Below are positions 42,167-51,667 of a stretch of DNA of 64,000 nt, piece by piece. The first letter of the stretch is position 1. Each line of letters begins with the position of its first letter. The stretch is from assembly GCF_002964665.1 (NCBI RefSeq), contig NZ_PQBZ01000042.1, forward strand, positions 369,097-433,096. The letters are read 5' to 3'. The position numbers were made by a program, and so were the translations under genes. The DNA is from Pseudoalteromonas sp. T1lg23B (GTDB taxonomy: Bacteria > Pseudomonadota > Gammaproteobacteria > Enterobacterales > Alteromonadaceae). Under the pieces are notes generated by a model, which did not search any database, was not told where the DNA came from, and saw nothing but the letters and a program-made list of their open reading frames with translations.

Positions 42167-45100
42167 ATGAGCCATTTCTTAAACAAAATGCGCTTTTTCA
42201 AGACCAACAAGCAAAGTTTTGCTGGGGGTCACGGTGTTACCACTGATGAAAATCGCGATTGGGAAGACGGTTATCGCCGTCGCTGGCAACACGATAAGAT
42301 TGTGCGTTCAACCCATGGGGTCAACTGTACAGGTTCTTGTAGCTGGAAAATTTACGTTAAAGACGGGTTGGTTACTTGGGAAACCCAACAAACAGATTAC
42401 CCACGTACTCGTCCTGATTTACCAAACCATGAACCCCGTGGCTGTCCTCGAGGAGCGAGTTACTCTTGGTATATTTATAGCGCGAACCGCTTAAAATACC
42501 CCAAAGTTCGTCAAGCCCTCCTTAAGCTTTGGCGAGAGGCTAAGCAAAACTATTCCGATCCGGTTAAAGCTTGGGAATCAATCATCACCGACCCTGAAAA
42601 GGCCAAAAGCTATAAGTCAAAACGCGGCCTTGGGGGCTTTGTACGTGCGCAGTGGGATGAGGTGAATGAAATCATCGCAGCATCGAACGTCTACACCGCG
42701 AAAACCTACGGGCCAGATAGAATTATGGGCTTCTCACCAATCCCAGCAATGAGTATGGTCAGCTATGCGGCGGGGTCACGTTACTTGTCACTCATTGGCG
42801 GCAACTGTTTAAGCTTCTATGATTGGTATTGTGACTTACCACCAGCCTCACCACAAATTTGGGGCGAACAAACTGACGTACCTGAGTCAGCCGATTGGTA
42901 CAATTCAAATTACATTATTGCATGGGGTTCGAATGTACCGCAAACCAGAACTCCTGATGCACACTTTTTTACCGAAGTGCGCTACAAAGGCACAAAAACA
43001 GTCGTCATTACCTCTGATTATTCTGAATGCTCCAAGTTAGCAGACATGTGGCTTGCGCCCAAGCAAGGTACTGATGCTGCACTGGCTATGGCTTTCGGCC
43101 ATGTCATTTTAAAAGAATTCCATATTGATAAACCGAGTAGCTATTTTACCGATTATGTTCGCCGCTACACCGATATGCCCATGTTGGTCATGCTTGAGAA
43201 ATCAGAGCAGGGCTACACTCAGGGGGCGTTTTTAAGAGCATCCGACTTGGCAGACAACCTTGGTCAAGATAACAACCCCAAATGGAAGACCATTGGTATC
43301 GACGAAGCGTCTGGCTCATTGATATCTCCAACTGGTGCTATTGGTTATCGTTGGGGCGAGAAAGGCAAATGGAACATCGAACAACGCGATGGGAAAACAG
43401 GAGAAGAAGTTAAACTGGCACTGAGCCTAAAACAACATTCAGATAAAATTGAATCCGTCTTATTTCCTTACTTTGGCAGTCAGGCCCACGAATTAGGCTA
43501 CTTCCAGCACACTGAACACGATGAAATTCAAGTACGCAAAGTACCGGTTAAAACCATCACACTCAAAGATGGCAGTGAGGCCCTCGTTGCGACGGTGTTT
43601 GACTTAATGGTTGCACACTACGGTGTAGACAATGGCCTGAACGACGCCGCTGTAGCTAAAACATTATACGATGATGTGCCCTACACGCCCGCATGGCAGG
43701 AAAAAATCACCGGCGTTGATGCAGACCATGTGATTCAAGTTGCCCGTGAGTTTGCCGACAACGCGGATAAAACTCGTGGCCGCAGCATGGTTATTGTCGG
43801 TGCAGCCCTCAACCACTGGTACAACATGGACATGAATTATCGTGGCCTTATCAACATGTTGATGCTGTGTGGCTGTGTCGGACAATCTGGTGGCGGCTGG
43901 GCCCACTACGTAGGACAAGAAAAGCTTCGTCCTCAGTGTGGCTGGCTCCCCTTGGCATTTGGTTTAGACTGGCAGCGTCCTCCTAGGCAAATGAATGGCA
44001 CTTCGTTCTTCTACAACCATGCTGATCAATGGCGTTATGAAAAACTAGAAATGACCGAAGTACTCTCCCCGCTTGCTGATAAAAGCAAATGGACTGGGTC
44101 TATCTTAGATTACAACACCCGTGCCGAACGTATGGGCTGGTTACCCTCAGCTCCTCAGTTAGGAATGAACCCGTTACAACTGTGTAAAGACGCAACCGCA
44201 GCGGGTATGTCAGCAAAAGACTATGCTGTACAACAGCTAAAATCTGGTGATTTAAAGTTTGCCTGTGAAGACCCAGATAATCCGCAAAACTTCCCTCACA
44301 ACATGTTTGTTTGGCGCTCAAACCTACTTGGTTCGTCAGGTAAAGGCCATGAGTATATGCTGCGTCATTTCTTGGGCACCAAGCACGGCTTACAGGGTAA
44401 AGATCTCGGTGAAAGTGGTGATACAAAACCAGAAGATGTGGTTTGGCACGACAAAGCCCCTGAAGGCAAGGTTGACCTTTGGGTAACACTGGACTTTCGT
44501 ATGTCGACCACCTGTTTGTATTCTGACATCGTCTTACCAACCGCAACTTGGTATGAAAAAGATGACATGAATACCTCAGACATGCATCCGTTCATTCACC
44601 CACTATCAAAAGCCGTCGACCCCGTGTGGGAATCTCGCTCTGACTGGGATATTTTCAAAGGGATCGCCAAAAAGTTCTCCGAACTATGTGACGGTCACCT
44701 CGGTGTAGAGCGCGACTTAGTGACACAGCCATTGATGCACGATACTCCAGCGGAACTCGCACAGCCTGATGGTGTGAAAATGTGGTGGAAAGGTGAATGT
44801 GATCTCATACCAGGTGTGACCGCTCCGAATATGATTGAGGTGGAACGCGACTATCCAAACACCTACAACCGCTTTACGTCTTTAGGCCCATTAATGGATA
44901 AGCTTGGCAATGGGGGCAAAGGCATCTCTTGGAACACCGAAAAAGAAGTCCACTTTCTGGGTGAGCTTAACTACAAGCACACGGATGAAGGCCCGCATAA
45001 AGGTCGTCCAAAAATAGAAACGGCTATCGATGCTGCGGAAGTTATTTTAAGTCTTGCGCCCGAAACCAACGGTCAGGTTGCATTGAAAGCTTGGGAAGCA

Positions 45101-45892
45101 TTAGGCGAGTTCACTGGTCGCGACCACACTCACTTGGCAAAACCAAAAGAAGAGGAAAAAATTCGCTTTAGAGATATTCAGGCACAACCGCGTAAGATCA
45201 TTAGCTCACCCACTTGGTCTGGTCTGGAAGATGAGCATGTATCGTACAATGCAGGCTACACCAACGTGCATGAGCTCATTCCTTGGCGCACAGTAACAGG
45301 CCGCCAACAGTTCTATCAAGATCACCAATGGATGCGTGATTTTGGCGAAACCATGGTGTCTTACAAGCCCCCAATTAACCTTAAAACGACTCAGCCAATG
45401 CTTGGTAAAAAACCAAATGGCAATAAAGAGTTAACCCTAAACTGGATCACCCCCCATCAAAAGTGGGGCATTCATTCAACTTACTCTGACAACCTGTTGA
45501 TGCTGACTCTAAGCCGTGGTGGCCCAATCGTTTGGCTGAGCGAAATTGACGCCAAAGAAGGTGACATTAAAGACAACGATTGGATCGAAGTCTTTAACGT
45601 GAACGGTGCCATCGCCGCGCGGGCCGTTGTTTCGCAACGTGTACCTCAAGGGATGAGCATGATGTACCACGCGCAAGAGCGCATAGTGAACACCCCAGGC
45701 TCAGAAATATCTGGCACTCGCGGGGGTATTCATAACTCAGTCACACGTGCGGTGATGAAACCAACCCACATGATAGGTGGCTATGCGCAGCAGTCATACG
45801 GGTTTAACTATTACGGCACCGTAGGCTGTAACCGCGATGAGTTTGTAATCGTCCGCAAGATGGACAAAGTTGATTGGTTAGATAACGAGTAG
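42167..45892 (+). CDS. narG: Respiratory nitrate reductase alpha subunit
   Basis: 1241 residues, the size of E. coli NarG. It holds bis-MGD and the FS0 4Fe-4S cluster, ligated by H50, C54, C58 and C93 (THGVNCTGSC ... PRGCPRG). The Mo-Asp is in LSFYDWYCDLPPASPQIWGE (about 223). It lacks a twin-arginine leader except for the vestigial MSHFLNKMRFFKTNKQSF tail, as in NarG proteins that face the cytoplasm. It heads narGHJI under FNR and NarL control and takes two electrons from quinol through NarI and NarH to reduce nitrate. Confidence 0.97.
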   Translation: MSHFLNKMRFFKTNKQSFAGGHGVTTDENRDWEDGYRRRWQHDKIVRSTHGVNCTGSCSWKIYVKDGLVTWETQQTDYPRTRPDLPNHEPRGCPRGASYSWYIYSANRLKYPKVRQALLKLWREAKQNYSDPVKAWESIITDPEKAKSYKSKRGLGGFVRAQWDEVNEIIAASNVYTAKTYGPDRIMGFSPIPAMSMVSYAAGSRYLSLIGGNCLSFYDWYCDLPPASPQIWGEQTDVPESADWYNSNYIIAWGSNVPQTRTPDAHFFTEVRYKGTKTVVITSDYSECSKLADMWLAPKQGTDAALAMAFGHVILKEFHIDKPSSYFTDYVRRYTDMPMLVMLEKSEQGYTQGAFLRASDLADNLGQDNNPKWKTIGIDEASGSLISPTGAIGYRWGEKGKWNIEQRDGKTGEEVKLALSLKQHSDKIESVLFPYFGSQAHELGYFQHTEHDEIQVRKVPVKTITLKDGSEALVATVFDLMVAHYGVDNGLNDAAVAKTLYDDVPYTPAWQEKITGVDADHVIQVAREFADNADKTRGRSMVIVGAALNHWYNMDMNYRGLINMLMLCGCVGQSGGGWAHYVGQEKLRPQCGWLPLAFGLDWQRPPRQMNGTSFFYNHADQWRYEKLEMTEVLSPLADKSKWTGSILDYNTRAERMGWLPSAPQLGMNPLQLCKDATAAGMSAKDYAVQQLKSGDLKFACEDPDNPQNFPHNMFVWRSNLLGSSGKGHEYMLRHFLGTKHGLQGKDLGESGDTKPEDVVWHDKAPEGKVDLWVTLDFRMSTTCLYSDIVLPTATWYEKDDMNTSDMHPFIHPLSKAVDPVWESRSDWDIFKGIAKKFSELCDGHLGVERDLVTQPLMHDTPAELAQPDGVKMWWKGECDLIPGVTAPNMIEVERDYPNTYNRFTSLGPLMDKLGNGGKGISWNTEKEVHFLGELNYKHTDEGPHKGRPKIETAIDAAEVILSLAPETNGQVALKAWEALGEFTGRDHTHLAKPKEEEKIRFRDIQAQPRKIISSPTWSGLEDEHVSYNAGYTNVHELIPWRTVTGRQQFYQDHQWMRDFGETMVSYKPPINLKTTQPMLGKKPNGNKELTLNWITPHQKWGIHSTYSDNLLMLTLSRGGPIVWLSEIDAKEGDIKDNDWIEVFNVNGAIAARAVVSQRVPQGMSMMYHAQERIVNTPGSEISGTRGGIHNSVTRAVMKPTHMIGGYAQQSYGFNYYGTVGCNRDEFVIVRKMDKVDWLDNE

Positions 45893-45906
45893 CCGAGGAT
45901 AAAATT

Positions 45907-47442
45907 ATGAAAGTACGTGCACAAATAGGCATGGTCTTAAATCTAGACAAATGTATCGGCTGCCATACCTGTTCTATCACCTGTAAGAACGTGTGGACCA
46001 GCCGAGAAGGTGTTGAATACGCCTGGTTTAATAACGTTGAAACCAAACCGGGAATTGGTTACCCCAAAGAATGGGAAAACCAAAGCAAGTGGAACGGTGG
46101 CTGGCAACGCAACAGCAATGGCACACTTGAGCCTCGTCAGGGTAATAAACGCCGATTGCTGGCAAATATTTTTGCTAACCCTGATTTGCCTGAAATCGAT
46201 GACTATTACGAGCCATTTGATTTTGACTATCAACACTTGCATAACGCTCCCGATAGCAAGCATCAACCGGTGGCGCGTCCACGCTCGCTAATAACCGGCC
46301 AGCGAATGGAAAAAATCAACTGGGGACCAAACTGGGAAGAGATCCTCGGCACTGAGTTTTCTGAGCGCAAAAAAGATAAAAACTTTGACGAGGTAGTACA
46401 AAAAGACATTTACGGTCAATTTGAAAAGACCTTTATGATGTATCTCCCGCGTCTGTGTGAGCACTGTATCAACCCTGCGTGCGTCGCGAGTTGCCCCTCT
46501 GGCGCCATCTATAAACGTGAAGAAGACGGTATCGTACTTATCGACCAAGACAAGTGCCGCGGCTGGCGCATGTGTGTGTCGGGGTGCCCTTACAAAAAAA
46601 TCTATTACAACTGGAAGTCAGGTAAGTCTGAAAAATGCATTTTCTGCTTCCCTCGTATAGAAGCAGGCCAGCCTACCGTGTGTGCAGAAACCTGTGTGGG
46701 CCGTATTCGTTACCTTGGTGTGCTACTTTATGATGCCGATAAAGTCGAAGAGGTAGCCAGTGTACCTAATGAGCAAGACTTGTATCCTGCGCAACTGAGC
46801 ATGTTCTTAGACCCACACGACCCAGAAGTGATTGCCGCCGCCAAAGCAGAGGGGATACCGGACAGTTGGCTGGAGGCTGCACGCCAGTCGCCGGTTTATA
46901 AAATGGCCATGGACTGGAAGGTGGCATTGCCGCTACACCCAGAATACCGAACCTTGCCAATGGTCTGGTATATCCCGCCGCTTTCCCCTATCCAAACTGC
47001 AGTGCAGGCAGGACATGTGGGCATGGCGGGTGTCATTCCTGATCTAAAATCATTGCGTATACCACTTCGCTACCTTGCGAATCTACTCACAGCGGGAGAT
47101 GAAAAGCCGGTAGTCAGAGCGCTTGAGCGCATGATAGCCATGCGTGCATTTAAACGTGCGCAACAAGTCGAGGGAGCAGAAGATCTTGAAGTACTGAATC
47201 AAGTGGGCTTAACGGCACAGCAAGTGGAAGACATGTATCGCTACATGGCCATCGCCAACTATGAAGATCGCTTTGTTATTCCAACCAGCCATAAGGCCTA
47301 TGCAGAAAATGCCTACGATATGAAAAACGGCTGTGGATTCAGCTTCGGCAATGGCTGTAGTGACGGCAACAATGGCGTGAACTTGTTTGGTGGTAAAAAG
47401 CAAACCGTTAAGCAAATCATCCCCGTTGAGATGAAGGAGTGA
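45907..47442 (+). CDS. narH: Respiratory nitrate reductase beta subunit (Fe-S)
   Basis: 511 residues. Four Cys groups bind three 4Fe-4S and one 3Fe-4S cluster: CIGCHTCSITCKN, CEHCINPACVASCPSG, CRGWRMCVSGCPYKK (Trp replaces one Cys, the 3Fe-4S site) and CIFCFPRIEAGQPTVCAETCVG. It starts 14 nt after the narG stop and relays electrons from NarI to NarG. Confidence 0.97.
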   Translation: MKVRAQIGMVLNLDKCIGCHTCSITCKNVWTSREGVEYAWFNNVETKPGIGYPKEWENQSKWNGGWQRNSNGTLEPRQGNKRRLLANIFANPDLPEIDDYYEPFDFDYQHLHNAPDSKHQPVARPRSLITGQRMEKINWGPNWEEILGTEFSERKKDKNFDEVVQKDIYGQFEKTFMMYLPRLCEHCINPACVASCPSGAIYKREEDGIVLIDQDKCRGWRMCVSGCPYKKIYYNWKSGKSEKCIFCFPRIEAGQPTVCAETCVGRIRYLGVLLYDADKVEEVASVPNEQDLYPAQLSMFLDPHDPEVIAAAKAEGIPDSWLEAARQSPVYKMAMDWKVALPLHPEYRTLPMVWYIPPLSPIQTAVQAGHVGMAGVIPDLKSLRIPLRYLANLLTAGDEKPVVRALERMIAMRAFKRAQQVEGAEDLEVLNQVGLTAQQVEDMYRYMAIANYEDRFVIPTSHKAYAENAYDMKNGCGFSFGNGCSDGNNGVNLFGGKKQTVKQIIPVEMKE

Positions 47443-47447
47443 TAACA

Positions 47448-48161
47448 ATGCAAGTTTTAAGCGTACTATCTCATTTACTCGACTACCCAACGGCAGAGTT
47501 TGTTGAAGCCAAAGATGAGTTGCTCAGCATCATTGCTGAGAGTTCGTTGCAAGCAGAGACTAAGCACAGGCTGATAGGTTTTATTGAAACCCAATGCGCA
47601 AAGAATTTGATGGACTGGCAAGCCCAGTACGATGGTTTGTTTGAACGCGGACGCGCACTGGGGTTATGGCTGTTTGAACACGTGCACGGCGAAAGCCGTG
47701 ACCGAGGTCAGGCGATGGTGGATTTAATCGAACAATACAAGCAGGCAGGTTTAGAGCTGTCACAAAACGAACTGCCTGATTACATTCCGTTGTTTTTAGA
47801 GTTCTTAGCCACACAAGGACAAGCCAATGCACAACAATGGCTTAGCGAAGTGGAACATATATTGGCCTTGCTACTATGCCGCCTAGAAAAACGCGAAAGT
47901 GATTACTCGGTTGTGTTTGCAACCCTGCTTGAAATCGCACAAAGCAACATTGATTTAGAGGCACTGCGCGAGCAAGTCAATGGCGAAAAGCGTGACGACA
48001 CAAAGCAAGCCATTGATAAAGAATGGGAAGAAGAAGCTGTTACCTTTGGTGCGCCAGATGCCAACAGCTGCCCTAGTGCCGTAAATCGTCCCAGCGAATC
48101 ACAGCGCAAAGACCAATATGTTCCAGTTACTTGGACTGGCTTTAATCAGCAAGCCAGCTAA
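47448..48161 (+). CDS. narJ: Nitrate reductase assembly chaperone
   Basis: 237 residues. The TorD/NarJ family helical protein starts MQVLSVLSHLLDYP, and ELPDYIPLFLEFLA is the usual conserved core. It inserts the Mo cofactor into NarGH before membrane attachment. ATG 47448 is chosen because AAGGAG ends 9 nt upstream, inside the narH stop region; an earlier ATG (47439) overlaps narH. Confidence 0.93.
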   Translation: MQVLSVLSHLLDYPTAEFVEAKDELLSIIAESSLQAETKHRLIGFIETQCAKNLMDWQAQYDGLFERGRALGLWLFEHVHGESRDRGQAMVDLIEQYKQAGLELSQNELPDYIPLFLEFLATQGQANAQQWLSEVEHILALLLCRLEKRESDYSVVFATLLEIAQSNIDLEALREQVNGEKRDDTKQAIDKEWEEEAVTFGAPDANSCPSAVNRPSESQRKDQYVPVTWTGFNQQAS

Positions 48162-48171
48162 GGAGTACATT

Positions 48172-48852
48172 ATGACTTACTTAAATACATTATTATTTGG
48201 GATTTATCCCTACATCGCACTGACGATTTTTATCATCGGCTCCATCGTGCGCTATGACCGCGAGCAATACACATGGAAAACAGGCTCCAGCCAGTTATTG
48301 GAGAGCAAGCAATTAAAGCAGGGCAGCAAAGCCTTTCACATTGGTGTAATCATGGTATTACTCGGTCATTTTGTAGGTTTACTGACCCCAGCCGAGGTGT
48401 GGCATGTCGTTGGTATTGAAGCCAGTCACAAGCAACTGATCGCTATGGGCTTAGGCGGATTCTTTGGCATCATCTGCTTTTATGGTCTCACCATATTACT
48501 GAAACGCCGCCTGTTTAACCCTCGCATCCGCGCAACCAGCAGCAATATGGACATTGCCATCCTGTTGCTACTGTATGTGCAACTTATTTTAGGACTGGCG
48601 TCGATTTTTGTATCGGCAGGCCATATGGATGGCGCAGAAATGCTTAAGCTTATGAGCTGGGCACAAAACATGGTTACCTTTAACGGCGCCGAAGCTGCGG
48701 CAGCTATCGCACATGTGCACTGGATCTATAAGCTACATGTGTTTTTAGGCATGACGCTATTTGTGGTATTCCCATTTAGCCGTTTAGTCCACATTGCCAG
48801 TGTGCCGCTGCAATACCTAAGCAGAAACTATCAAGTAGTACGTAGCAAGTAA
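48172..48852 (+). CDS. narI: Respiratory nitrate reductase gamma subunit (cytochrome b)
   Basis: 226 residues with five helices: FGIYPYIALTIFIIGSIVRYD first, then a helix with GHFVGLLTPAEVWH. A later pair carries HVHWIYKLHVFLGMTLFVVFPFSRLVH, with His ligands for two b-haems. It anchors NarGH and oxidises quinol at the periplasmic side. ATG 48172 follows AAGGAG by 6 nt; an upstream start at 48118 lies inside narJ. Confidence 0.96.
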   Translation: MTYLNTLLFGIYPYIALTIFIIGSIVRYDREQYTWKTGSSQLLESKQLKQGSKAFHIGVIMVLLGHFVGLLTPAEVWHVVGIEASHKQLIAMGLGGFFGIICFYGLTILLKRRLFNPRIRATSSNMDIAILLLLYVQLILGLASIFVSAGHMDGAEMLKLMSWAQNMVTFNGAEAAAAIAHVHWIYKLHVFLGMTLFVVFPFSRLVHIASVPLQYLSRNYQVVRSK

Positions 48853-48863
48853 GTATAGAAACT

Positions 48864-48882
48864 AGCCCCGCTAAGCGGGGCT
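48864..48882 (+). terminator. GC-rich hairpin between narI and the PPIase gene
   Basis: The 8-bp stem AGCCCCGC / GCGGGGCT with a TAA loop lies 12 nt after the narI stop. It lacks a strong U-run, so it may be a partial terminator or mRNA-stabilising element that lowers expression of the two distal genes. Confidence 0.55.
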
Positions 48883-48897
48883 TAAGTTGAGGCCATT

Positions 48898-49680
48898 ATG
48901 ATCACCGTCAACCAAACAACTATTAGTGAAGCGCAGATCTTACAAGAGATGCAATATCACCCAGCAAAAGACCATCGTGCTGCTATGATTGATGCTGCCC
49001 AAAGCCTGATCATTGGCGAGCTTTTTAACCAAAGACTCGACGAGCTTGGACTAGCTCACATCAATGCTGAAACTACTAACGACAGCGAAGAGCAAAAGCA
49101 AAATGCGCGCTTAGAACTATTGATTAAAACCGAAGTAGCAATTCCGAAGGCTTCAGAACAAGAGTGTCAGCACTATTACACACAAAATCGCAGTAAATTT
49201 TGCACTTCTCCACTTATCGCTGCGCGCCACATTTTAATCCCCGCCCCTATTGAGGACGAAAGTGCCAGAGCACAGGCATTAGAGGCCGCGGAAACCATTC
49301 TTAAGGCATTACAAAATGGCGAATCGTTCAGCGACTTGGCCGCGCAATACTCCAAATGCGACTCAGCCAAACTGGGCGGTCAGCTTGGGCAGCTCTCAAA
49401 AGGACAAACGGTGATTGAATTTGAGCGCCAAGTATTCGCTGCAGAAGAAGGCTTGATGACTTACCCCGTAGAAAGCCGCTTTGGTTTTCACATTGTTTTT
49501 GTCGACTTTAAACAGGCAGGTAAGCAATTACCTTTCGATGCGGTAAAAACCCGTATCAAAGACTATTTAAATAAAAAAGTAGAGCGCAAAGCCATTGCAC
49601 AATATATCGAATGCTTAATCGCTAATGCTGATATAGATGGCTTTGATTTCAATGTTAGTAACAGTCCGTTAGTACAATAG
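48898..49680 (+). CDS. Parvulin-type peptidyl-prolyl isomerase of the nar operon
   Basis: 260 residues. The parvulin domain (about 105-200) shows ARHILIPAPIEDE, a central GGQLGQLSKGQTVIEFERQVF and SRFGFHIVFVD. A helical N-terminal part (1-100) resembles NifM-type proteins. There is no signal peptide, so it acts in the cytoplasm. PPIases of this type often follow narI and may help fold NarGH, but that role is inferred. Confidence 0.85.
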   Translation: MITVNQTTISEAQILQEMQYHPAKDHRAAMIDAAQSLIIGELFNQRLDELGLAHINAETTNDSEEQKQNARLELLIKTEVAIPKASEQECQHYYTQNRSKFCTSPLIAARHILIPAPIEDESARAQALEAAETILKALQNGESFSDLAAQYSKCDSAKLGGQLGQLSKGQTVIEFERQVFAAEEGLMTYPVESRFGFHIVFVDFKQAGKQLPFDAVKTRIKDYLNKKVERKAIAQYIECLIANADIDGFDFNVSNSPLVQ

Positions 49681-49694
49681 AGAAGGAAACCATT

Positions 49695-49850
49695 ATGGGA
49701 TGTTGTGGCGCATGTGGTGGGCAAGATAAGCCCCAAACCGAAGAACCAAGTGACGTTAAGGCACATACCGAGACTCGCAGTGAATCGAAAAAAGAGGTCC
49801 CTGTAGAACAATACGTACCTCCTATCACTGGTTGTTCAGCAGAAGAATAA
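49695..49850 (+). CDS. Small Cys-rich protein at the end of the nar operon (51 aa)
   Basis: Reads MGCCGACGGQDKP, then an acidic/Lys linker, and ends ITGCSAEE. Four Cys lie at residues 3, 4, 7 and 47. AAGGA sits about 8 nt upstream of ATG 49695, and the gene begins 14 nt after the PPIase stop, so it is very likely translated as the last nar cistron. The N-terminal CC..C cluster could bind a metal or Fe-S centre. I recognise no family, and its function is unknown. Confidence 0.7.
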   Translation: MGCCGACGGQDKPQTEEPSDVKAHTETRSESKKEVPVEQYVPPITGCSAEE

Positions 49851-49916
49851 TCAGCAAGCTGACCAGCTACAGTGCATGGCTACAAGCTAGTTATGTACGG
49901 TTTCAAGCCATTTTAA

Positions 49917-49940
49917 AAGGCAGCTTACTAAAGCTGCCTT
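49917..49940 (+). terminator. Hairpin closing the nar operon
   Basis: A 10-bp perfect stem AAGGCAGCTT / AAGCTGCCTT with an ACTA loop lies 66 nt past the last stop codon. The U-run is poor. Confidence 0.65.
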
Positions 49941-50298
49941 ATTGCACCGTATCAGCCAAGATAGTTTTTACACTTTATTGCTGATAGGGCTTTACCCTAG
50001 TTTCAAGTTTGAGTACTTATAAGTATAAGTAACTATCCTTCTTAATTTGTCGAATAAGTTCTTTGCAATAGATGTAAAAAGTGTTGTTAAGTGATTTAAT
50101 ACCAACAGAACAAATTGAGACCAGCCCAATCATTTTTCCGTCGGAAATACATTTCGACTGGTTATTAATGGCAATAGCGCAAGTTGGACTTGATAACATT
50201 GACAGATGCCTAATGAATGTATTCCACTCTTCTGGTATACGATTTGCGTAAACATTACTTTATCGGCGTCAATTTAAATTAATAGTCATTTGCAGCTA
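49941..50298. other. AT-rich gap with a doubtful short ORF
   Basis: There is no convincing gene. A minus-strand frame (50017-50199, with open sequence back to about 50259) reads NRIPEEWNTFIRHLS and SKCISDGKMIGLVSICSVG. It has some protein-like character but no ribosome binding site, so it may be a relic. Confidence 0.35.
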
Positions 50299-50324
50299 TG
50301 ATCTTCCCCTAAAACAGTAGACAC

Positions 50325-51137
50325 CTAGTTAGCCGATTTATATCGGATTTCATATTCTTCAGGGGACTGATGGCCTAGATGGCTATGCAGTCGAACTCGA
50401 TTGTAAAATACTTCAATATAATCAAACAAGTCCGCTTTTGCTTCATTCCTTGTCGCGTATATTTTTCGCTTCACTCGTTCTGTTTTTAGTGAATGGAAGA
50501 AACTCTCCGCTACCGCGTTATCTAAGCAATGACCTCGCCGACTCATACTGCTCGTTAAATTGTTGGTCTTTAAAAAGGCTTGGTAATCGTCACTGGTATA
50601 TTGGCTACCTTGGTCGCTGTGTACAATGACATTAGATTTAGGCTGTCTGCGCCAAACGGCCATCAATATGGCCTTGATGACGATTTCTCGCTTCATCGTT
50701 GGCTGCATTGACCAACCAATCGCTTTACGCGAGAACAAGTCCACAACTACCGCCAGATACAACCAACCTTCATACGTTTTAATGTACGTGATATCCGTTA
50801 CCCACGTATTATCAGGTTCAGCTACCACAAACTGCTGTTGCACATGGTTACTTGAGATGGTGGATGGTGATGTCGATTTAAAGTAACGCCGTTTGTAACC
50901 AAGGTTTGCCTTAAGTTTTGCGACCCTCATTAAACGTGCAACTCGGTTCTCACCGACATGGGTGCCGTTACGTTTTAGTTGCGATGTTATTCGAGGGCTA
51001 CCATAAACACCACCAGACTCAATAAACGCTTCTTTTATCTCTCTTAGCAACTGCTGGTTTTCAATCGCTCTGGGTGATTCTGGCTCATTTAGCCAAGCAT
51101 AAAAACCGCTGCGATGAACATTCAACACAGAGCACAT
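50325..51137 (-). CDS. IS3-family transposase OrfB (DDE integrase)
   Basis: 270 residues. The rve-type catalytic core shows WVTDITYIKT (first Asp), VIVHSDQGSQYTS (second Asp) and CLDNAVAESFFHSLKTE (Glu), so DDE is complete. The frame is open upstream of ATG 51137 (ERYAFIKSRLNKWKVTR in frame) and overlaps orfA. As in other IS3 members, the true product is probably an OrfAB fusion made by -1 frameshifting. Confidence 0.9.
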   Translation of the reverse strand: MCSVLNVHRSGFYAWLNEPESPRAIENQQLLREIKEAFIESGGVYGSPRITSQLKRNGTHVGENRVARLMRVAKLKANLGYKRRYFKSTSPSTISSNHVQQQFVVAEPDNTWVTDITYIKTYEGWLYLAVVVDLFSRKAIGWSMQPTMKREIVIKAILMAVWRRQPKSNVIVHSDQGSQYTSDDYQAFLKTNNLTSSMSRRGHCLDNAVAESFFHSLKTERVKRKIYATRNEAKADLFDYIEVFYNRVRLHSHLGHQSPEEYEIRYKSAN

Positions 51138-51169
51138 ACGAGTGACTTTCCACTTATTGAGCCGTGACT

Positions 51170-51448
51170 TTATGAACGCGTACCTTTCCTTGACTCGCTT
51201 GCAAAGAACGCTGCGGCCTCCTTTAATATGTCTCGCTCTTCCGTCACTCGTTTAAGCTCTGCCTTTAGGCGCTTGATTTCGTCGAGTTCATCATTCTTAG
51301 CGGGAGACTTCTTTGCTTTAGCCACCCAGTTATATAGGGACTTATCTGTGATACCTAGGCGCTTAGCCACATCACAAACACCATAGCCTTTTTCGATTAC
51401 TTGTCGAACGGCTTCATCTTTAAATTCTTGGGGATATTTATTTCTCAT
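51170..51448 (-). CDS. IS3-family transposase OrfA (helix-turn-helix)
   Basis: 92 residues with an N-terminal HTH (KDEAVRQVIEKGYGVCDVAK) and a C-terminal leucine-zipper-like coil (ELDEIKRLKAELKRVTEERD). The last residues AAAFFASESRKG correspond to the frameshift zone with OrfB. Confidence 0.9.
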   Translation of the reverse strand: MRNKYPQEFKDEAVRQVIEKGYGVCDVAKRLGITDKSLYNWVAKAKKSPAKNDELDEIKRLKAELKRVTEERDILKEAAAFFASESRKGTRS

Positions 51449-51510
51449 AACACCTTCTATCTTACTTCATTTTGAAAATAAAAGATGTCTAGTTGTTTGA
51501 GGGAAGATCA

Positions 51511-51667
51511 CTTCCACAACTAAGGAATTGATAGACACTGCAAAATCAATTTCGCCCACAAAGTGAGTAGGATCAACGCATGAGAGATAAAGACGACTCA
51601 GGGACAATTGCCCCCCTACACCCGACCGTTCATATGAACTGATTGACTAAAGGACAAAACTTTGCGG
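51511..51667 (-). repeat. Debris with a short RHS-core footprint
   Basis: Positions 51617-51638 are identical to 2240-2261 in the giant RHS gene (the part encoding HMNGRVYD), 22 bp on the same strand. Directly beyond, the frame meets a stop and the similarity ends on both sides. It appears to be a leftover of another RHS gene disrupted here, next to the IS3 element. Confidence 0.5.

Larger units (their letters stand above)
50299..51510 (-). mobile_element. IS3-family insertion sequence, apparently complete
   Basis: 1212 bp with imperfect inverted repeats of about 28 bp: TGATCTTCCCCTAAAACAGT at the left and TGATCTTCCCTCAAACAACT at the right (reverse complement). The termini are TG and CA. It contains overlapping orfA and orfB. 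The flanks (CTA left, CTT right) show no clear 3-4 bp target duplication. Confidence 0.85.

Noticed and set aside
43664..43918. Minus-strand frames within narG
   Set aside because: Opposite a highly conserved gene and without start signals.
48118..48171. Longer narI from 48118
   Set aside because: Lies inside narJ; ATG 48172 has AAGGAG at the right distance and gives the standard N-terminus.
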